Shown: positions 1 to 8,558, counted from the first letter of the stretch. The stretch is 64,000 nt of DNA from CAZHEV01 sp964531335 [NCBI: uncultured bacterium] (GCA_964531335.1 CAZHEV010000011.1:44673-108672), one strand, 5' to 3'. Notes: generated by a model from the sequence alone, not told the origin. Made by a program: numbers and translations.

Positions 1-845
1 GCGAAGATGAACCCGCCGAAGATCCCCACGACCACGGAGAACAGCGTCAGGCAGGGAACCATGAGTCCGAGCGCCATCAGCTTGGGGGCGACGAGGAAGC
101 GGACGGGGTTGAAGCCCATCGCCTGGAGGGCGTCGATCTCCTCGGTGACCTTCATCGTACCGATCTCCGCGGCTATGGAGGACCCGCTCCTTCCCGCCAC
201 GATCACCGCCGTCATCAGGGGGGCGATCTCCCTGGTCAACGCCACCCCCACCAGGTCGGCCACGAAGATAGACGCGCCGAACATGCGGAGCTGGTAGTCG
301 GCCTGCATGGCCATGATCAGGCCCATCAGGAAAGAGACCAGCGCCACTATGGGAAGCGCGTTGACCCCTATGTGCGACGCCTGATCGAGCGCGTTCTGGA
401 ACCTGAAGCCCCCCCCGGTGAAAGGCGCCATGAAGGTCCAGTAGATCGAGGACACCGCGAGATGGTGGAAGTCTCCGGCCGTTCTCACGGCGCCCACCAC
501 CGAGGCGCCCAGCCGCTCGACGGCCGAGGGCCTTTTCTCGATGCGCTCCTCCAGCTCGCCGGCCTTTCCCTGGATGACCTCGAAGACCTGCCGGATGGCG
601 GCCGATACGCCCCTGATTCTCAACTCGCCGCCGTATGACTCGAAGATCTTGAGCCCGTGCATGATCACGGCCACTCCCGTGCTGTCCATCCTGGTCACAT
701 CGGTGACATCGAGAACCACCCTGGAGGGCCGTAGCTTGGAGGTATCCCTGAAGGCCTTCACCAGGCGCGGGGAGCTCTCTCTGTCGATAACTCCCCGTAC
801 CGATATGACGACTTCCTTGTTGGAGGGCCGAACGTCAATGTCCAT
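1..845 (-). CDS. MlaE-type lipid-transport ABC permease with N-terminal STAS domain (partial)
   Basis: The reading frame starts at ATG 843-845 and runs off the window start, so the C-terminal end is missing. Residues 1 to about 95 look like a STAS domain (DVTRMDSTGVAVIMHGL is the typical nucleotide-like loop). The rest is an MlaE permease with hydrophobic segments and the family signature EIGTMKVTEEIDALQAMG. MlaE permeases form the inner-membrane channel of ABC systems that move phospholipids between inner and outer membranes; STAS fusions to this permease are known. Only a weak ribosome site is visible. It follows apbE by about 46 bases on the same strand, so it may be co-transcribed or start its own mla operon beyond the window. 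Function in lipid transport is by family; the substrate is inferred. Confidence 0.88.
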   Translation of the reverse strand, partial: MDIDVRPSNKEVVISVRGVIDRESSPRLVKAFRDTSKLRPSRVVLDVTDVTRMDSTGVAVIMHGLKIFESYGGELRIRGVSAAIRQVFEVIQGKAGELEERIEKRPSAVERLGASVVGAVRTAGDFHHLAVSSIYWTFMAPFTGGGFRFQNALDQASHIGVNALPIVALVSFLMGLIMAMQADYQLRMFGASIFVADLVGVALTREIAPLMTAVIVAGRSGSSIAAEIGTMKVTEEIDALQAMGFNPVRFLVAPKLMALGLMVPCLTLFSVVVGIFGGFIF

Positions 846-891
846 GCGACCACCGGAGTATTAATAGTCGGGCTACTGTTCCATCACACGA

Positions 892-1977
892 TTATTTGAC
901 GGCCGCGGGGGGAGATGTCAACAACCTTGCCTCGCCTTTCGGCTCCATCCTGCCCGCAAGCCCCGAGGAAACGGATAGATGGAGGACACCTGAAGCGCCG
1001 CCCGGCGCCTCCACGATCGCCGCCTCCACTCCCGGAAGGGACTCCACCAGATCCATGCCCTCGGCCGCCCCCAGGACGACCAGCGCGGTCGAGAGCGCGT
1101 CGGCGCCGGTGGCCGAAGGGGCTATCACCGTTACCGAACTCAGCTCCGCCGCCGGCCGGCCGGTCCGCGGGTCGAGTATATGCGGGTAGCGTACACCATC
1201 CGACACGAAAAATCTCTCGTAGTCGCCGGAGGTGGAGACGGCGACCTCGCTCGCCTCGAACGCCGCTATCACCTCGCCGGGCGATCTCGGGTGCGCTATG
1301 CCGGCCTTCCAGGGCTCGCCTTCCGAGGCCTCTCCCATGAAGAGAAGGTTGCCGCCGGAGTTCAACACGGCGTGGGACACTCCCCCGGACCTCAACGCCC
1401 GCGCCGCCTCGTCCAGCGCGAAGCCCTTGCCGATGCCTCCGAGATCCACCTTCTGGCCCCGGCGCCTCAACCTCGCGGAAGAACCCTCCGGGTCCAGGTC
1501 CAGTCCGGAGGAGCCCACCAGGTCGAGCGCGGCGGCCAGCTCGCCGGAGCCCGGCACCTTTGGCTCGCCCCCCCTGAAGCCCCAGAGCTCCAGAAGCGGT
1601 CCCACGGTGACGTCGAAGGCGCCGCCGGTAAGTTCCCAGTAATACAGGGAGGAGTCGAGCACGGCGACGACGAGAGGGTCGACGCCGACGTGGCCGCCCC
1701 CCGCGCCTCCGTTTATGTGCGAGATATCGCTTTCGGGAAGGTAAGTGCTGAGGAGAGAGTCCAAATGGGCGATGGTCCCGAAAGCCTCCTCGACCGCCCG
1801 GGCCGCCGCGGCGCTGTCCACGCCGGCCGTGAGCCTCACCGCGATCTCGAAAGATGTCCCCATGGAGAAGATGCGCCCGGAGTAGCGATCCCCCGGCCCG
1901 TCCCGGTCACAACCGCCCGCCGGCGCCGTCGACAGCAGCGCCGTCAGGAGAACGGCAAGAGGGCGGGCGAACCTCAT
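892..1977 (-). CDS. apbE: FAD:protein FMN transferase (ApbE), probable lipoprotein
   Basis: ApbE covalently attaches FMN from FAD to Thr/Ser residues of exported redox proteins. The 361-residue product has a signal peptide ending in a lipobox-like APAGGC near residue 23, then the family landmarks FSMGTSFEI, GGIGKGFALDEAARALRSGG, LNSGGNLL and HILDPRTGRPA, which fit the FAD and metal site. Length is normal. Its start overlaps the end of the DtxR-type gene by four bases (ATGA arrangement), so the two are translationally coupled at the end of the iron operon. No FMN-binding target protein is visible in the window, so the client of this enzyme is unknown. Confidence 0.93.
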   Translation of the reverse strand: MRFARPLAVLLTALLSTAPAGGCDRDGPGDRYSGRIFSMGTSFEIAVRLTAGVDSAAAARAVEEAFGTIAHLDSLLSTYLPESDISHINGGAGGGHVGVDPLVVAVLDSSLYYWELTGGAFDVTVGPLLELWGFRGGEPKVPGSGELAAALDLVGSSGLDLDPEGSSARLRRRGQKVDLGGIGKGFALDEAARALRSGGVSHAVLNSGGNLLFMGEASEGEPWKAGIAHPRSPGEVIAAFEASEVAVSTSGDYERFFVSDGVRYPHILDPRTGRPAAELSSVTVIAPSATGADALSTALVVLGAAEGMDLVESLPGVEAAIVEAPGGASGVLHLSVSSGLAGRMEPKGEARLLTSPPAAVK

Positions 1978-2651
1978 CGGCCGCCTCCGCGTTCTTCATC
2001 GGCGCTCAGGTCTTTCACGTAGATCTCGCGGCTGATCTCAGGGTCCAGGGCAAGTGTCGTCTCCTCTACCTCCACCACGAACGACGGCCTTTTCTGGTGT
2101 AGCCTGAGTATGCATCCGGGGACAACTCCCAGGGATGAGAGCCTGTCCAGCCGGGCGTGGGACCGGGGGTTCACATAGACTATCCGCGCTCTCGCGCCCA
2201 GGGCCAGATCGGCAAGGGGAAACACCAGCGGCTTGACGGTGGACGAGTACAGGTCGCAGCACCTGCCTCTCGGGATCGGCTTTCCGTGCGGGCACTTGGG
2301 CGGGTGACCCAGGAAGGTGCATACACGGTCGGTGACGTCTCTGTCCAACATGTGCTCGAAGCGGCAGGCGGTCGCCTCCGTCTTGGTCTCGCCGACCTCG
2401 AGCACCTCACCGAGCAACACCTCGGCGAGCCTGTGCCTTCGGATCACCTGGGAGGCGAGATCGTGACCGGCCGGAAGAAACTCGACCTCGTCTCCTCTCA
2501 CCACCACGAGCCTTCGGCGCTCGAGCTCATGAAGGACGCCCTCGGGGTCGGGGTCATCCAGCTTCGCGAGCAGATCGGATCTCCCGGCCGGGCCGGTCTC
2601 CTTCTCGGTCCAGACCAGCTCGAGCATCTCCTCGATGCGATCCTCTTCCAT
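1974..2651 (-). CDS. DtxR/MntR-family metal-dependent repressor with FeoA-like C-terminal domain
   Basis: A 225-residue regulator. The N-terminal part is a winged helix; the middle carries the metal-binding and dimerisation landmarks of DtxR/IdeR/MntR proteins (C96, E99-H100 in RFEHMLD, then C120-P-H122 followed by GKPIP). Residues about 145 to 215 form a FeoA/SH3-like domain (LSSLGVVPGCILRL). Such proteins repress metal-uptake genes when Fe(II) or Mn(II) is bound. It sits directly after feoB and its small partner and overlaps apbE by four bases, so it probably controls iron uptake. Because a Fur-family gene heads the same cluster, the metal sensed by each is not certain. Confidence 0.88.
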   Translation of the reverse strand: MEEDRIEEMLELVWTEKETGPAGRSDLLAKLDDPDPEGVLHELERRRLVVVRGDEVEFLPAGHDLASQVIRRHRLAEVLLGEVLEVGETKTEATACRFEHMLDRDVTDRVCTFLGHPPKCPHGKPIPRGRCCDLYSSTVKPLVFPLADLALGARARIVYVNPRSHARLDRLSSLGVVPGCILRLHQKRPSFVVEVEETTLALDPEISREIYVKDLSADEERGGGR

Positions 2652-2684
2652 CCATGGCCTCCGTAGCCGGCGAGTCTCTAAGTC

Positions 2685-2888
2685 CTAGGACCGCCGCAGA
2701 ATCCGTCTGAGCCACTTGACGGTCTTCGACTCTCGTATCAGCCGGTAGCCGCAGCTCGGACAGCACGCCACCCGGCAGCCCTCGGCGAAAGGGCAGCCCG
2801 TGTGGCATTGCACGTCTTTTTCGCTGAACACATGCCCGCAGAGTGGGCATCGCAGCTCTTCTTCGGAATCGGTCGTCTCGTCCGTCAT
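2685..2888 (-). CDS. small cysteine-rich (zinc-ribbon-like) protein of the feo cluster
   Basis: A short acidic-to-basic protein of 67 residues if started at ATG 2886-2888, which has a GGGGA ribosome site just upstream; an upstream in-frame start would add 12 residues. It holds CPLCGHVF, then CHTGCPFAEGC and CCPSCGYRL, so at least eight cysteines arranged as two ribbon-like knuckles, followed by a basic tail. It lies between feoB (49 bases upstream) and the DtxR-type gene. Small Cys-rich proteins are often found next to feoB, in the position FeoC holds elsewhere. A role in Feo assembly or metal sensing is an inference from position only. Confidence 0.72.
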   Translation of the reverse strand: MTDETTDSEEELRCPLCGHVFSEKDVQCHTGCPFAEGCRVACCPSCGYRLIRESKTVKWLRRILRRS

Positions 2889-2936
2889 TTCATTTTCCCC
2901 GGCCGAGGGGTCCGCCCCGCGCAAGCCCGCTCCTCC

Positions 2937-5099
2937 CTAAAGCGGAACGGACAGAGCCCGGAGCACGAAGTTCAGGGCGCCGCCCACCAGGAACGCAAAC
3001 GGGAATATGAACGCCACCACGGCTACAGCCGTCTTGATCCCGCGCTCCTTTATGATCACGAAAAAGTTGGCGATACAGGGCACGAAGAGGGTGATCACAA
3101 CCAGGCTGACCAAGGTCTGAATCGCGTCCATCTGTCCTTCCTTCGACAGCGTGTACAATCCCGCGGCGCCGTAGTCCCTCCTCAGGAAGCCGACTATGAA
3201 TGCCTCGGTCGCGCCGACCGGCAGATTCAAGAGGCCTGCCACGACGGGGGCGACCGCCCTTTCCAGCGAAGACATGATCGCCAGCCTGTCCATGGTGAAA
3301 AGCACAAGCGTGCCCAGTATGAAAAGCGGCACCGCCTCCTTCAGGTACCATTCCATACGGGCGAGCGTCTTGAAGACGATGTTCTCGGGTCGCGGCAGCC
3401 GCAACGGGGGCAGCTCCATGATGAAATCGGAGCCCTTGCCCGGCAGCGCCCTCGCCGCCAAGAATCCCACAAGGGCCATCACCCCCACTATCACGAACCC
3501 CCATATCAGCCCGGCCAGCACGGATATGGAGGCGAGCATGCCTATTATCACGCCGAGCTGCGCCGAGCACGGCACCCCCAGCGCGAGCAGCAACGTCACT
3601 ATCACCCTCTCCTTGCGAGTCTCCAGTATGCGGGCGGTGAGCGTCGCCATCGTATCGCAGCCCAGGCCCAGCACCATGGGCAGGACGGCCTTGCCGTTGA
3701 GGCCCAGAAACTTGAAAGCCCTGTTGAGCATCACCGCTATGCGGGGCAGGTACCCGGAGTCCTCCAGGAACCCGAACGCCAGGAAGAACGTGCTCACTAT
3801 CGGCAGCACTATCGCCACCGAGTACGTCAGGGCCATGGTCACTATCCCGTAGGGGCCGACCAGCAGATCGTGCACGAATCTCGCGGCCCTCTGAGTGGCC
3901 GTGAGATCCCCACCGACGATGTTGTACGCGGCTTCCACGCCCTGCTCTCCGACGACGTGCTCGTGCGGAAAGGGCAGAACGGCGTCCGCGACCCTCACCG
4001 CGACGGGATTCACCACCCCGCCGAAGAACCGCGTCTCCAGGAGATCCACCAGCACCTGCGCCCCAAGGTATCCCACAAAGGCGAACACGGCGACCAGGGT
4101 GAGAGCCATCATGAAGTGGCCCCATACGGGATGCGTGGTGGCGGTTTCGAGCGCCGTCCTCACCGTACGGGCCGGCCCGTCCGATTTCGGGTATAAGCGC
4201 TCCTGTACCTTTCCCAGCAGCTCGTCAGCGGCCTTGAGCCGGTCCTCGGTGATTGCGTAAGCGACCGACGCCGGAAGCGCGGCGCGCAGGCGGCGGCGCA
4301 CCTCGTGCACCCTATCGACGGTCTCCGGCGACAGATGGTCGTCGACCCAGTGCGTCATGCTCTCATCGCCGGCCAGCAACATGAGGGAGATCGATCTCGA
4401 AGAAGCGTTGTTGTCGGGAATAAGCGGCTCGAGATCGCTCAACGCGCTCTCTATCTCCGGCCTGTAGCGCACGCGCGCCCTGGACTTCTTCTGCTCCGGG
4501 ATGGTCCTGGTGAGCCGCCGCATTCCCCGCCGCTGGGTCGCGACCGTAGGGACGACCTCGACGCCCAGAGCCTTTCCCAGCGCCTCGTCGTCTATCTTGA
4601 TCCCGCGGCTCGCCGCCTCATCGCTCATGTTGAGAGCGACGACGAAGGGAAGGCCCATTTCGGAAAGCTGAAGGGACATCAGAAGGCCGCGCCGGAGGTT
4701 CTTCGCGTCAACCACCTGGACGACACCCTTTAGCCCGGACTCCATCAGTATGTCCCTGGCTACCAGCTCGTCCTCAGACATGGGCAGCAGGTTGTTGGCC
4801 CCCGGGGTATCGACGACCTCGCACCGCCCGTCCCTTTCGAAGGAGGCCTCGCCCTTGGACACCTCGACCGTCGTTCCGGGATAGTTCGATACCGTTACGT
4901 ACTTGCCGGTCAGAACGCCGAAGATCACACTCTTGCCGACGTTCGGGTTGCCCACGAGCACGTATCTGTCTCTGCCTGCTCCCTTGCATCGCCTGCGGCG
5001 CCCGAAACCCCGGCCCCCGCGCCCGCGCATGCGGCGCCTACCGCGGCCTCCCCCTCTTCCTTCGCCTTCCGTGTCCGAGCTCCAATCCCCTGTTCCCAT
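2937..5099 (-). CDS. feoB: ferrous iron transporter FeoB
   Basis: FeoB imports Fe(II) across the inner membrane using a GTPase-gated pore. The 720-residue product has G1 GNPNVGKS at residues 50-57, G3 DTPG at 97-100 and the FeoB-style G4 NMSD at 157-160, followed by the membrane part with the two Gate regions; the landmarks ARILETRKERV and LGVPCSAQLGV are typical of FeoB. Length is within the family range. The first 45 residues are unusually rich in Arg and Gly and precede the GTPase domain. No separate feoA gene is seen; a FeoA-like domain occurs only in the nearby DtxR-type regulator. It follows fur by 32 bases and is very likely in one operon with it. Confidence 0.96.
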   Translation of the reverse strand: MGTGDWSSDTEGEGRGGGRGRRRMRGRGGRGFGRRRRCKGAGRDRYVLVGNPNVGKSVIFGVLTGKYVTVSNYPGTTVEVSKGEASFERDGRCEVVDTPGANNLLPMSEDELVARDILMESGLKGVVQVVDAKNLRRGLLMSLQLSEMGLPFVVALNMSDEAASRGIKIDDEALGKALGVEVVPTVATQRRGMRRLTRTIPEQKKSRARVRYRPEIESALSDLEPLIPDNNASSRSISLMLLAGDESMTHWVDDHLSPETVDRVHEVRRRLRAALPASVAYAITEDRLKAADELLGKVQERLYPKSDGPARTVRTALETATTHPVWGHFMMALTLVAVFAFVGYLGAQVLVDLLETRFFGGVVNPVAVRVADAVLPFPHEHVVGEQGVEAAYNIVGGDLTATQRAARFVHDLLVGPYGIVTMALTYSVAIVLPIVSTFFLAFGFLEDSGYLPRIAVMLNRAFKFLGLNGKAVLPMVLGLGCDTMATLTARILETRKERVIVTLLLALGVPCSAQLGVIIGMLASISVLAGLIWGFVIVGVMALVGFLAARALPGKGSDFIMELPPLRLPRPENIVFKTLARMEWYLKEAVPLFILGTLVLFTMDRLAIMSSLERAVAPVVAGLLNLPVGATEAFIVGFLRRDYGAAGLYTLSKEGQMDAIQTLVSLVVITLFVPCIANFFVIIKERGIKTAVAVVAFIFPFAFLVGGALNFVLRALSVPL

Positions 5100-5131
5100 G
5101 TCCTCACCGCTACGGATTCATTTAAGCGCAT

Positions 5132-5596
5132 CTATGATTTATCTTGCGCCGTGTCCTCGCACGCCCCGCTGCAACGCTCGCACAATCCGTATATCACAAG
5201 CGTGTGCCCCGCCGGGCTGAATCTCACGCCCTTGCAGATCTCCTGCTGCAGGCCTTCTATCTTCCCGCTGAAAAACTCGATGACCTGACCGCATCTCTCG
5301 CAGACCAGATGATCGTGATGCTTGCCGATCCGGGCCAGCTCGAAGCGGAAGTGCTCCTCGTCGAGCCTGACCTTTTGAACCACCCCGCACTCGACGAGCA
5401 GATCGAGCGTGCGGTAAACCGTGGCCCTCGACACCCTGCCGGGCCCGAGCCCCAGGCGCATATAGAGGTCCTCGGCCGCGAAGTGGCCCCTCGCCTCTAC
5501 CACGGCATCGAGCACCCTGGCCCTCTGCGGGGTGAACGGCAGGCCCTTTGACCTCAAGTGCTTGACAAATTGTGACTTATGCCCTTGCGCCGCCAT
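5132..5596 (-). CDS. fur: Fur-family metal-dependent regulator
   Basis: A 154-residue regulator with the winged-helix DNA-binding domain (FTPQRARVLDAV, SRATVYRTLDLL) and the metal-binding HHDHLVCERCGQVIEF segment, plus a second CERCSGAC knuckle. This is the Fur/PerR/Zur fold; its place at the head of a feoB operon favours Fur. I chose ATG 5594-5596 rather than an in-frame start 42 bases upstream, because the longer version would run into a 6-5-6 palindrome and the likely transcription start. The next gene on the strand is feoB. Autoregulation through the upstream palindrome is inferred from layout. Confidence 0.92.
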   Translation of the reverse strand: MAAQGHKSQFVKHLRSKGLPFTPQRARVLDAVVEARGHFAAEDLYMRLGLGPGRVSRATVYRTLDLLVECGVVQKVRLDEEHFRFELARIGKHHDHLVCERCGQVIEFFSGKIEGLQQEICKGVRFSPAGHTLVIYGLCERCSGACEDTAQDKS

Positions 5597-5621
5597 GCGT
5601 CTTCCCCGATCCGGATTGCGA

Positions 5622-5638
5622 TTGAGATGCAGTCTCAA
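5622..5638. promoter_or_regulatory. palindromic operator upstream of fur
   Basis: TTGAGATGCAGTCTCAA is a perfect inverted repeat with 6-base arms and a 5-base spacer. It lies 25 bases upstream of the chosen fur start and overlaps the expected transcription start of the promoter next to it. Placement and symmetry suit a repressor site. Either Fur itself or the DtxR-type regulator of the same cluster could bind; the sequence does not decide. Confidence 0.6.
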
Positions 5639-5641
5639 CTA

Positions 5642-5670
5642 ATTGTCGGACATCGGCGCCCAGATGTCAA
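5642..5670 (-). promoter_or_regulatory. sigma70-like promoter of the fur-feoB operon
   Basis: On the minus strand a perfect TTGACA (-35) is followed after exactly 17 bases by GACAAT (-10, four of six consensus positions). Initiation would fall about seven bases downstream, inside the palindrome at 5622-5638, leaving a leader of roughly 40 bases before the fur ATG. Matching spacing and the adjoining operator raise confidence; no experiment supports it. Confidence 0.5.
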
Positions 5671-5686
5671 CAGGCTCGATGGGCCC

Positions 5687-5779
5687 GCGGGCGCGTGGAG
5701 CTTGCGCGGACCGCCGGGGCGCACCGGCCCGGCAAAGCTGTTAGAATGGGCAGGGACGCGGGCGCGTGGAGTCTGCGCG
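5687..5779 (+). repeat. near-direct repeat pair in the fur-pfkB intergenic region
   Basis: GCGGGCGCGTGGAGCTTGCG at 5687-5706 recurs as GCGGGCGCGTGGAGTCTGCG at 5758-5777, differing at two positions and spaced 71 bases apart. The pair fills the region between the fur promoter and the kinase gene. It could be a leftover of local duplication or two copies of a binding site; nothing further can be said. Confidence 0.5.
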
Positions 5780-5824
5780 CCGCCTACTGCGGGCTCTGTT
5801 CAGCGGAAAGGAGACCTCGACAGT

Positions 5825-6748
5825 TTGCGCCGGACGCCGATAGTGCCGGGAGCCATAGATGTCGCCGGGGTGGGTTACTCCGCGCTCGACGTCCTGGCCG
5901 CCATTGGGGAGATGCCCGAGATGGACACGAAGATGGAGGCGGGATCGCTCGAGGTCCAGGGCGGTGGCCCGACGGCGACCGCCCTTGTGGCCCTGTCCAG
6001 GCTCGGGGCGAGGGCCGCGATAGTGACCAAGACAGGAGACGACGCGCTCGGGCGCATCGCGATCTCAGAGCTTCAGCGGGAGGCGGTTGACACGAGCGGC
6101 GTCGTGGTCCAGGAGGGGGCGCGGTCGCAGTGCTCCCTCGTACTCGTGGACGAGCCCACCGGGCGCAGGACGATTCTGTGGTCGAGAGGGTCGCTGGATC
6201 GCCTTGATCCCTCGGAGGTGGACAGGGGCATCGTGCTGTCCGCGAGGTTCCTTCTCGTGGACGATCTCGAGATAGCCGCCCAGGAGAGCGCGGCCCTGTG
6301 CGCGAAGGAGGCCGGGATCCCCGTGGTCATGGACGCCGGCACGGCCAGGGAGGGAGTGGAAAGGCTGGTGCCGCACGTAACACACCTCGTCGCGTCGGAG
6401 AAGTTCCCGCGCGCTTTCACCGGCTTGGACGATCCTGAGGAGGCCGCCCGATCGATTCTCGAGATGGGCCCGGAGGTCGTGGTGGTCACCCTGGGCGCCG
6501 GAGGATGCTTCGCCCTGGAGAGGGGAGGCAGGCGTTGCGAGCAGCCGGGCTTCAAGGTGAAGGCCGTGGACACGACCGGCGCCGGCGACGTCTTCCACGG
6601 CGCTTACATTCGCGCCCTGCTGGAGGGATGGGACCTTCCCCGCGTGCTCGAGTTCTCGTGCGCGGTGGCCGCTCTCAAGTGCAGGAAGCTCGGGGGCAGA
6701 AGCGGGATCCCTTCGATGGCCGAGACCACGGCCTTCATCGGAAGATGA
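5825..6748 (+). CDS. PfkB-family sugar kinase
   Basis: A ribokinase/fructokinase-type enzyme that phosphorylates a sugar or related alcohol with ATP. Landmarks are the N-terminal DVAGVGYSALDVLA, the glycine pair region VQGGGPTATALVALSRLGA and the C-terminal PfkB signature VDTTGAGDVFHGAYI with the catalytic Asp. I start it at TTG 5825-5827, ten bases after AAAGGAGA (5807-5814), giving 307 residues, the usual family length; longer in-frame versions would extend back across the fur promoter. It is followed after 24 bases by the ABC exporter pair. Substrate cannot be told from sequence. Confidence 0.85.
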   Translation: MRRTPIVPGAIDVAGVGYSALDVLAAIGEMPEMDTKMEAGSLEVQGGGPTATALVALSRLGARAAIVTKTGDDALGRIAISELQREAVDTSGVVVQEGARSQCSLVLVDEPTGRRTILWSRGSLDRLDPSEVDRGIVLSARFLLVDDLEIAAQESAALCAKEAGIPVVMDAGTAREGVERLVPHVTHLVASEKFPRAFTGLDDPEEAARSILEMGPEVVVVTLGAGGCFALERGGRRCEQPGFKVKAVDTTGAGDVFHGAYIRALLEGWDLPRVLEFSCAVAALKCRKLGGRSGIPSMAETTAFIGR

Positions 6749-6772
6749 GACACGACCGAACCGAAGGCGGGA

Positions 6773-8509
6773 ATGAGCGAGCTTAAAAGGCTTTACCCAT
6801 ATCTTGCGAAGTACAAATGGTCGATAATCTTCGGCCTTCTTTTTGTCGTAATCGCGAACAGCGTCGCGCTTGCCGTCCCGTGGGTCGTCAAGTTCGCCAT
6901 AGACGCGCTGGAGCAGGGCGTGCCCGCTTCGAGGCTGGCCGATTACGCCTGGGCCATAGTCGGCATCACCGTCCTTCAGGGCGTGTTCAGATTCCTGATG
7001 CGCAGGGTGTTGATAGGCACGTCCAGGAAGATCGAGTACGATCTCAGAAACGACTTCTTCTCGCACATCCAGAGACTGTCCTTCAGCTTCTACAACAGGA
7101 CCAGCACGGGCGACCTCATGGCGAGGGCTACGAACGACCTCAACTCGGTCCGAGATCTGGTCGGTCCCGCCCTCATGTACTCGTTCAGCACACTGGTCGC
7201 CATCGGGGTGTCCCTTTACTGGATGTTCAGGATCGATCCCCTCCTCACAATTCTCTCCATATCGGTCCTTCCCGCCCTCGCGATCCTGGTGAACAAGATG
7301 GGAAAGGCCCTTCACAAGGCTTACAGGGAGGTGCAGGACCAGTTCTCGACCATGAGCTCCATGGTCCAGGAGAACCTGGGAGGGGTGAGGGTGGTAAAGG
7401 CCTACGGTCAGGAAAGCTCGGAGATCGACAGGTTCGGCCGTCTCAGCAGGGAGTACGTGCGCAGGAACATGGTCTCGGCGAAGCTGTCGGCGGCCTTCCG
7501 CCCCCTGTTACGGGTCGTAGTCGCCTTCGCCCTGGCGATAGTGCTCTGGTTCGGGGGCTACAGGGTGATATCCGGCTCCATGTCCATAGGCGAGTTCGTG
7601 GCCTTCATGGGATATCTCGGCGCGCTCACCTGGCCGATGATCGGAGTCGGATGGGTCATAAACCTGCTTCAAAGGGGCACCGCCTCCCTGGTGAGGCTGA
7701 AAGCCGTCTGGGATGAGACACCGGACATAGCGGAGGGATCTCAGACCAGGCGGATCGACGAGATAGGCGGAGACATAGTTTTCCGGGGCGTGACGTTCGG
7801 CTACAACGGGCAGGAGGTGCTGAAGGGGCTCGATCTGACCATCCCCGAGGGCAAAACGATCGCCATCGTCGGCAGAACCGGCTCCGGCAAGACCACCCTG
7901 GTCAACCTGATACCGCGCTGGTTCGAGCCCCGGCGGGGGTCCGTGACGATAGGCGGCGTCGACGTGAGGACGATCCCCCTGGCCCTACTCAGGTCCAGGA
8001 TCGGTTACGTGCCCCAGGATATATTTCTTTTCTCCGACTCGATAGAGAACAACATAGCGTTCGGCCTGTCCGAGACCGACAGGGACCAGGTGGTGCGGGC
8101 CGCGAGGACAGCACACGTGCACGAGGACATAGAGGAGCTTCCCCGGGGATACGAGACCCCCCTGGGCGAGCGCGGCGTGAACCTCTCCGGGGGCCAGAGG
8201 CAGAGACTGGCCATCTCCAGGGCGCTGATAATAGATCCCGAGATACTGATACTCGACGACGCCCTCTCCAGCGTGGACTCCGATACGGAGGCCGAGATCC
8301 TGCGCCGCCTCTCGGGGCTCCAAGGCCGAAGGACGGTGGTGATAGTCAGCCACAGGATCTCATCCGTGATCAACGCGGACGAGATCCTGGTGATGGAAGA
8401 CGGGCGCATAGTCGAGAGAGGAACACACCAGGAGCTGGTAGAAGCGGACGGCGTTTACGCCGAGATGTACAAGAAGCAGCTCATAACGGCCGAGCTCGAG
8501 TCTCTCTGA
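6773..8509 (+). CDS. ABC exporter half-transporter, degenerate-site subunit
   Basis: A 578-residue half-transporter: six membrane segments in residues 1-310, then an ATPase domain with Walker A GRTGSGKTT near 367, signature LSGGQRQRL near 471, Walker B ILILDDALSSVD near 495 and the H-loop IVSHR near 524. The residue after Walker B is Asp, not the catalytic Glu, which marks the degenerate partner of heterodimeric exporters such as TM287/288 and BmrCD. The partner gene follows after 49 bases. Together they should export lipids, drugs or peptides across the inner membrane; substrate is unknown. Confidence 0.92.
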   Translation: MSELKRLYPYLAKYKWSIIFGLLFVVIANSVALAVPWVVKFAIDALEQGVPASRLADYAWAIVGITVLQGVFRFLMRRVLIGTSRKIEYDLRNDFFSHIQRLSFSFYNRTSTGDLMARATNDLNSVRDLVGPALMYSFSTLVAIGVSLYWMFRIDPLLTILSISVLPALAILVNKMGKALHKAYREVQDQFSTMSSMVQENLGGVRVVKAYGQESSEIDRFGRLSREYVRRNMVSAKLSAAFRPLLRVVVAFALAIVLWFGGYRVISGSMSIGEFVAFMGYLGALTWPMIGVGWVINLLQRGTASLVRLKAVWDETPDIAEGSQTRRIDEIGGDIVFRGVTFGYNGQEVLKGLDLTIPEGKTIAIVGRTGSGKTTLVNLIPRWFEPRRGSVTIGGVDVRTIPLALLRSRIGYVPQDIFLFSDSIENNIAFGLSETDRDQVVRAARTAHVHEDIEELPRGYETPLGERGVNLSGGQRQRLAISRALIIDPEILILDDALSSVDSDTEAEILRRLSGLQGRRTVVIVSHRISSVINADEILVMEDGRIVERGTHQELVEADGVYAEMYKKQLITAELESL

Positions 8510-8558
8510 CCCGCCGGACTCCGAGAGCCCGCGAGCGCGGCCTGGAAAAGTCATCGCC

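Noticed and set aside
2802-4196. Plus-strand frame of 464 codons opposite feoB
   Set aside because: Lies fully within feoB on the other strand, is His/Gln/Arg-rich and low in hydrophobic residues, as shadow frames in GC-rich genes are.
5579-5824. Extended N-terminus of the PfkB kinase
   Set aside because: The extension runs over the fur start, promoter and operator and matches no kinase; a TTG with an ideal ribosome site fits the family length.
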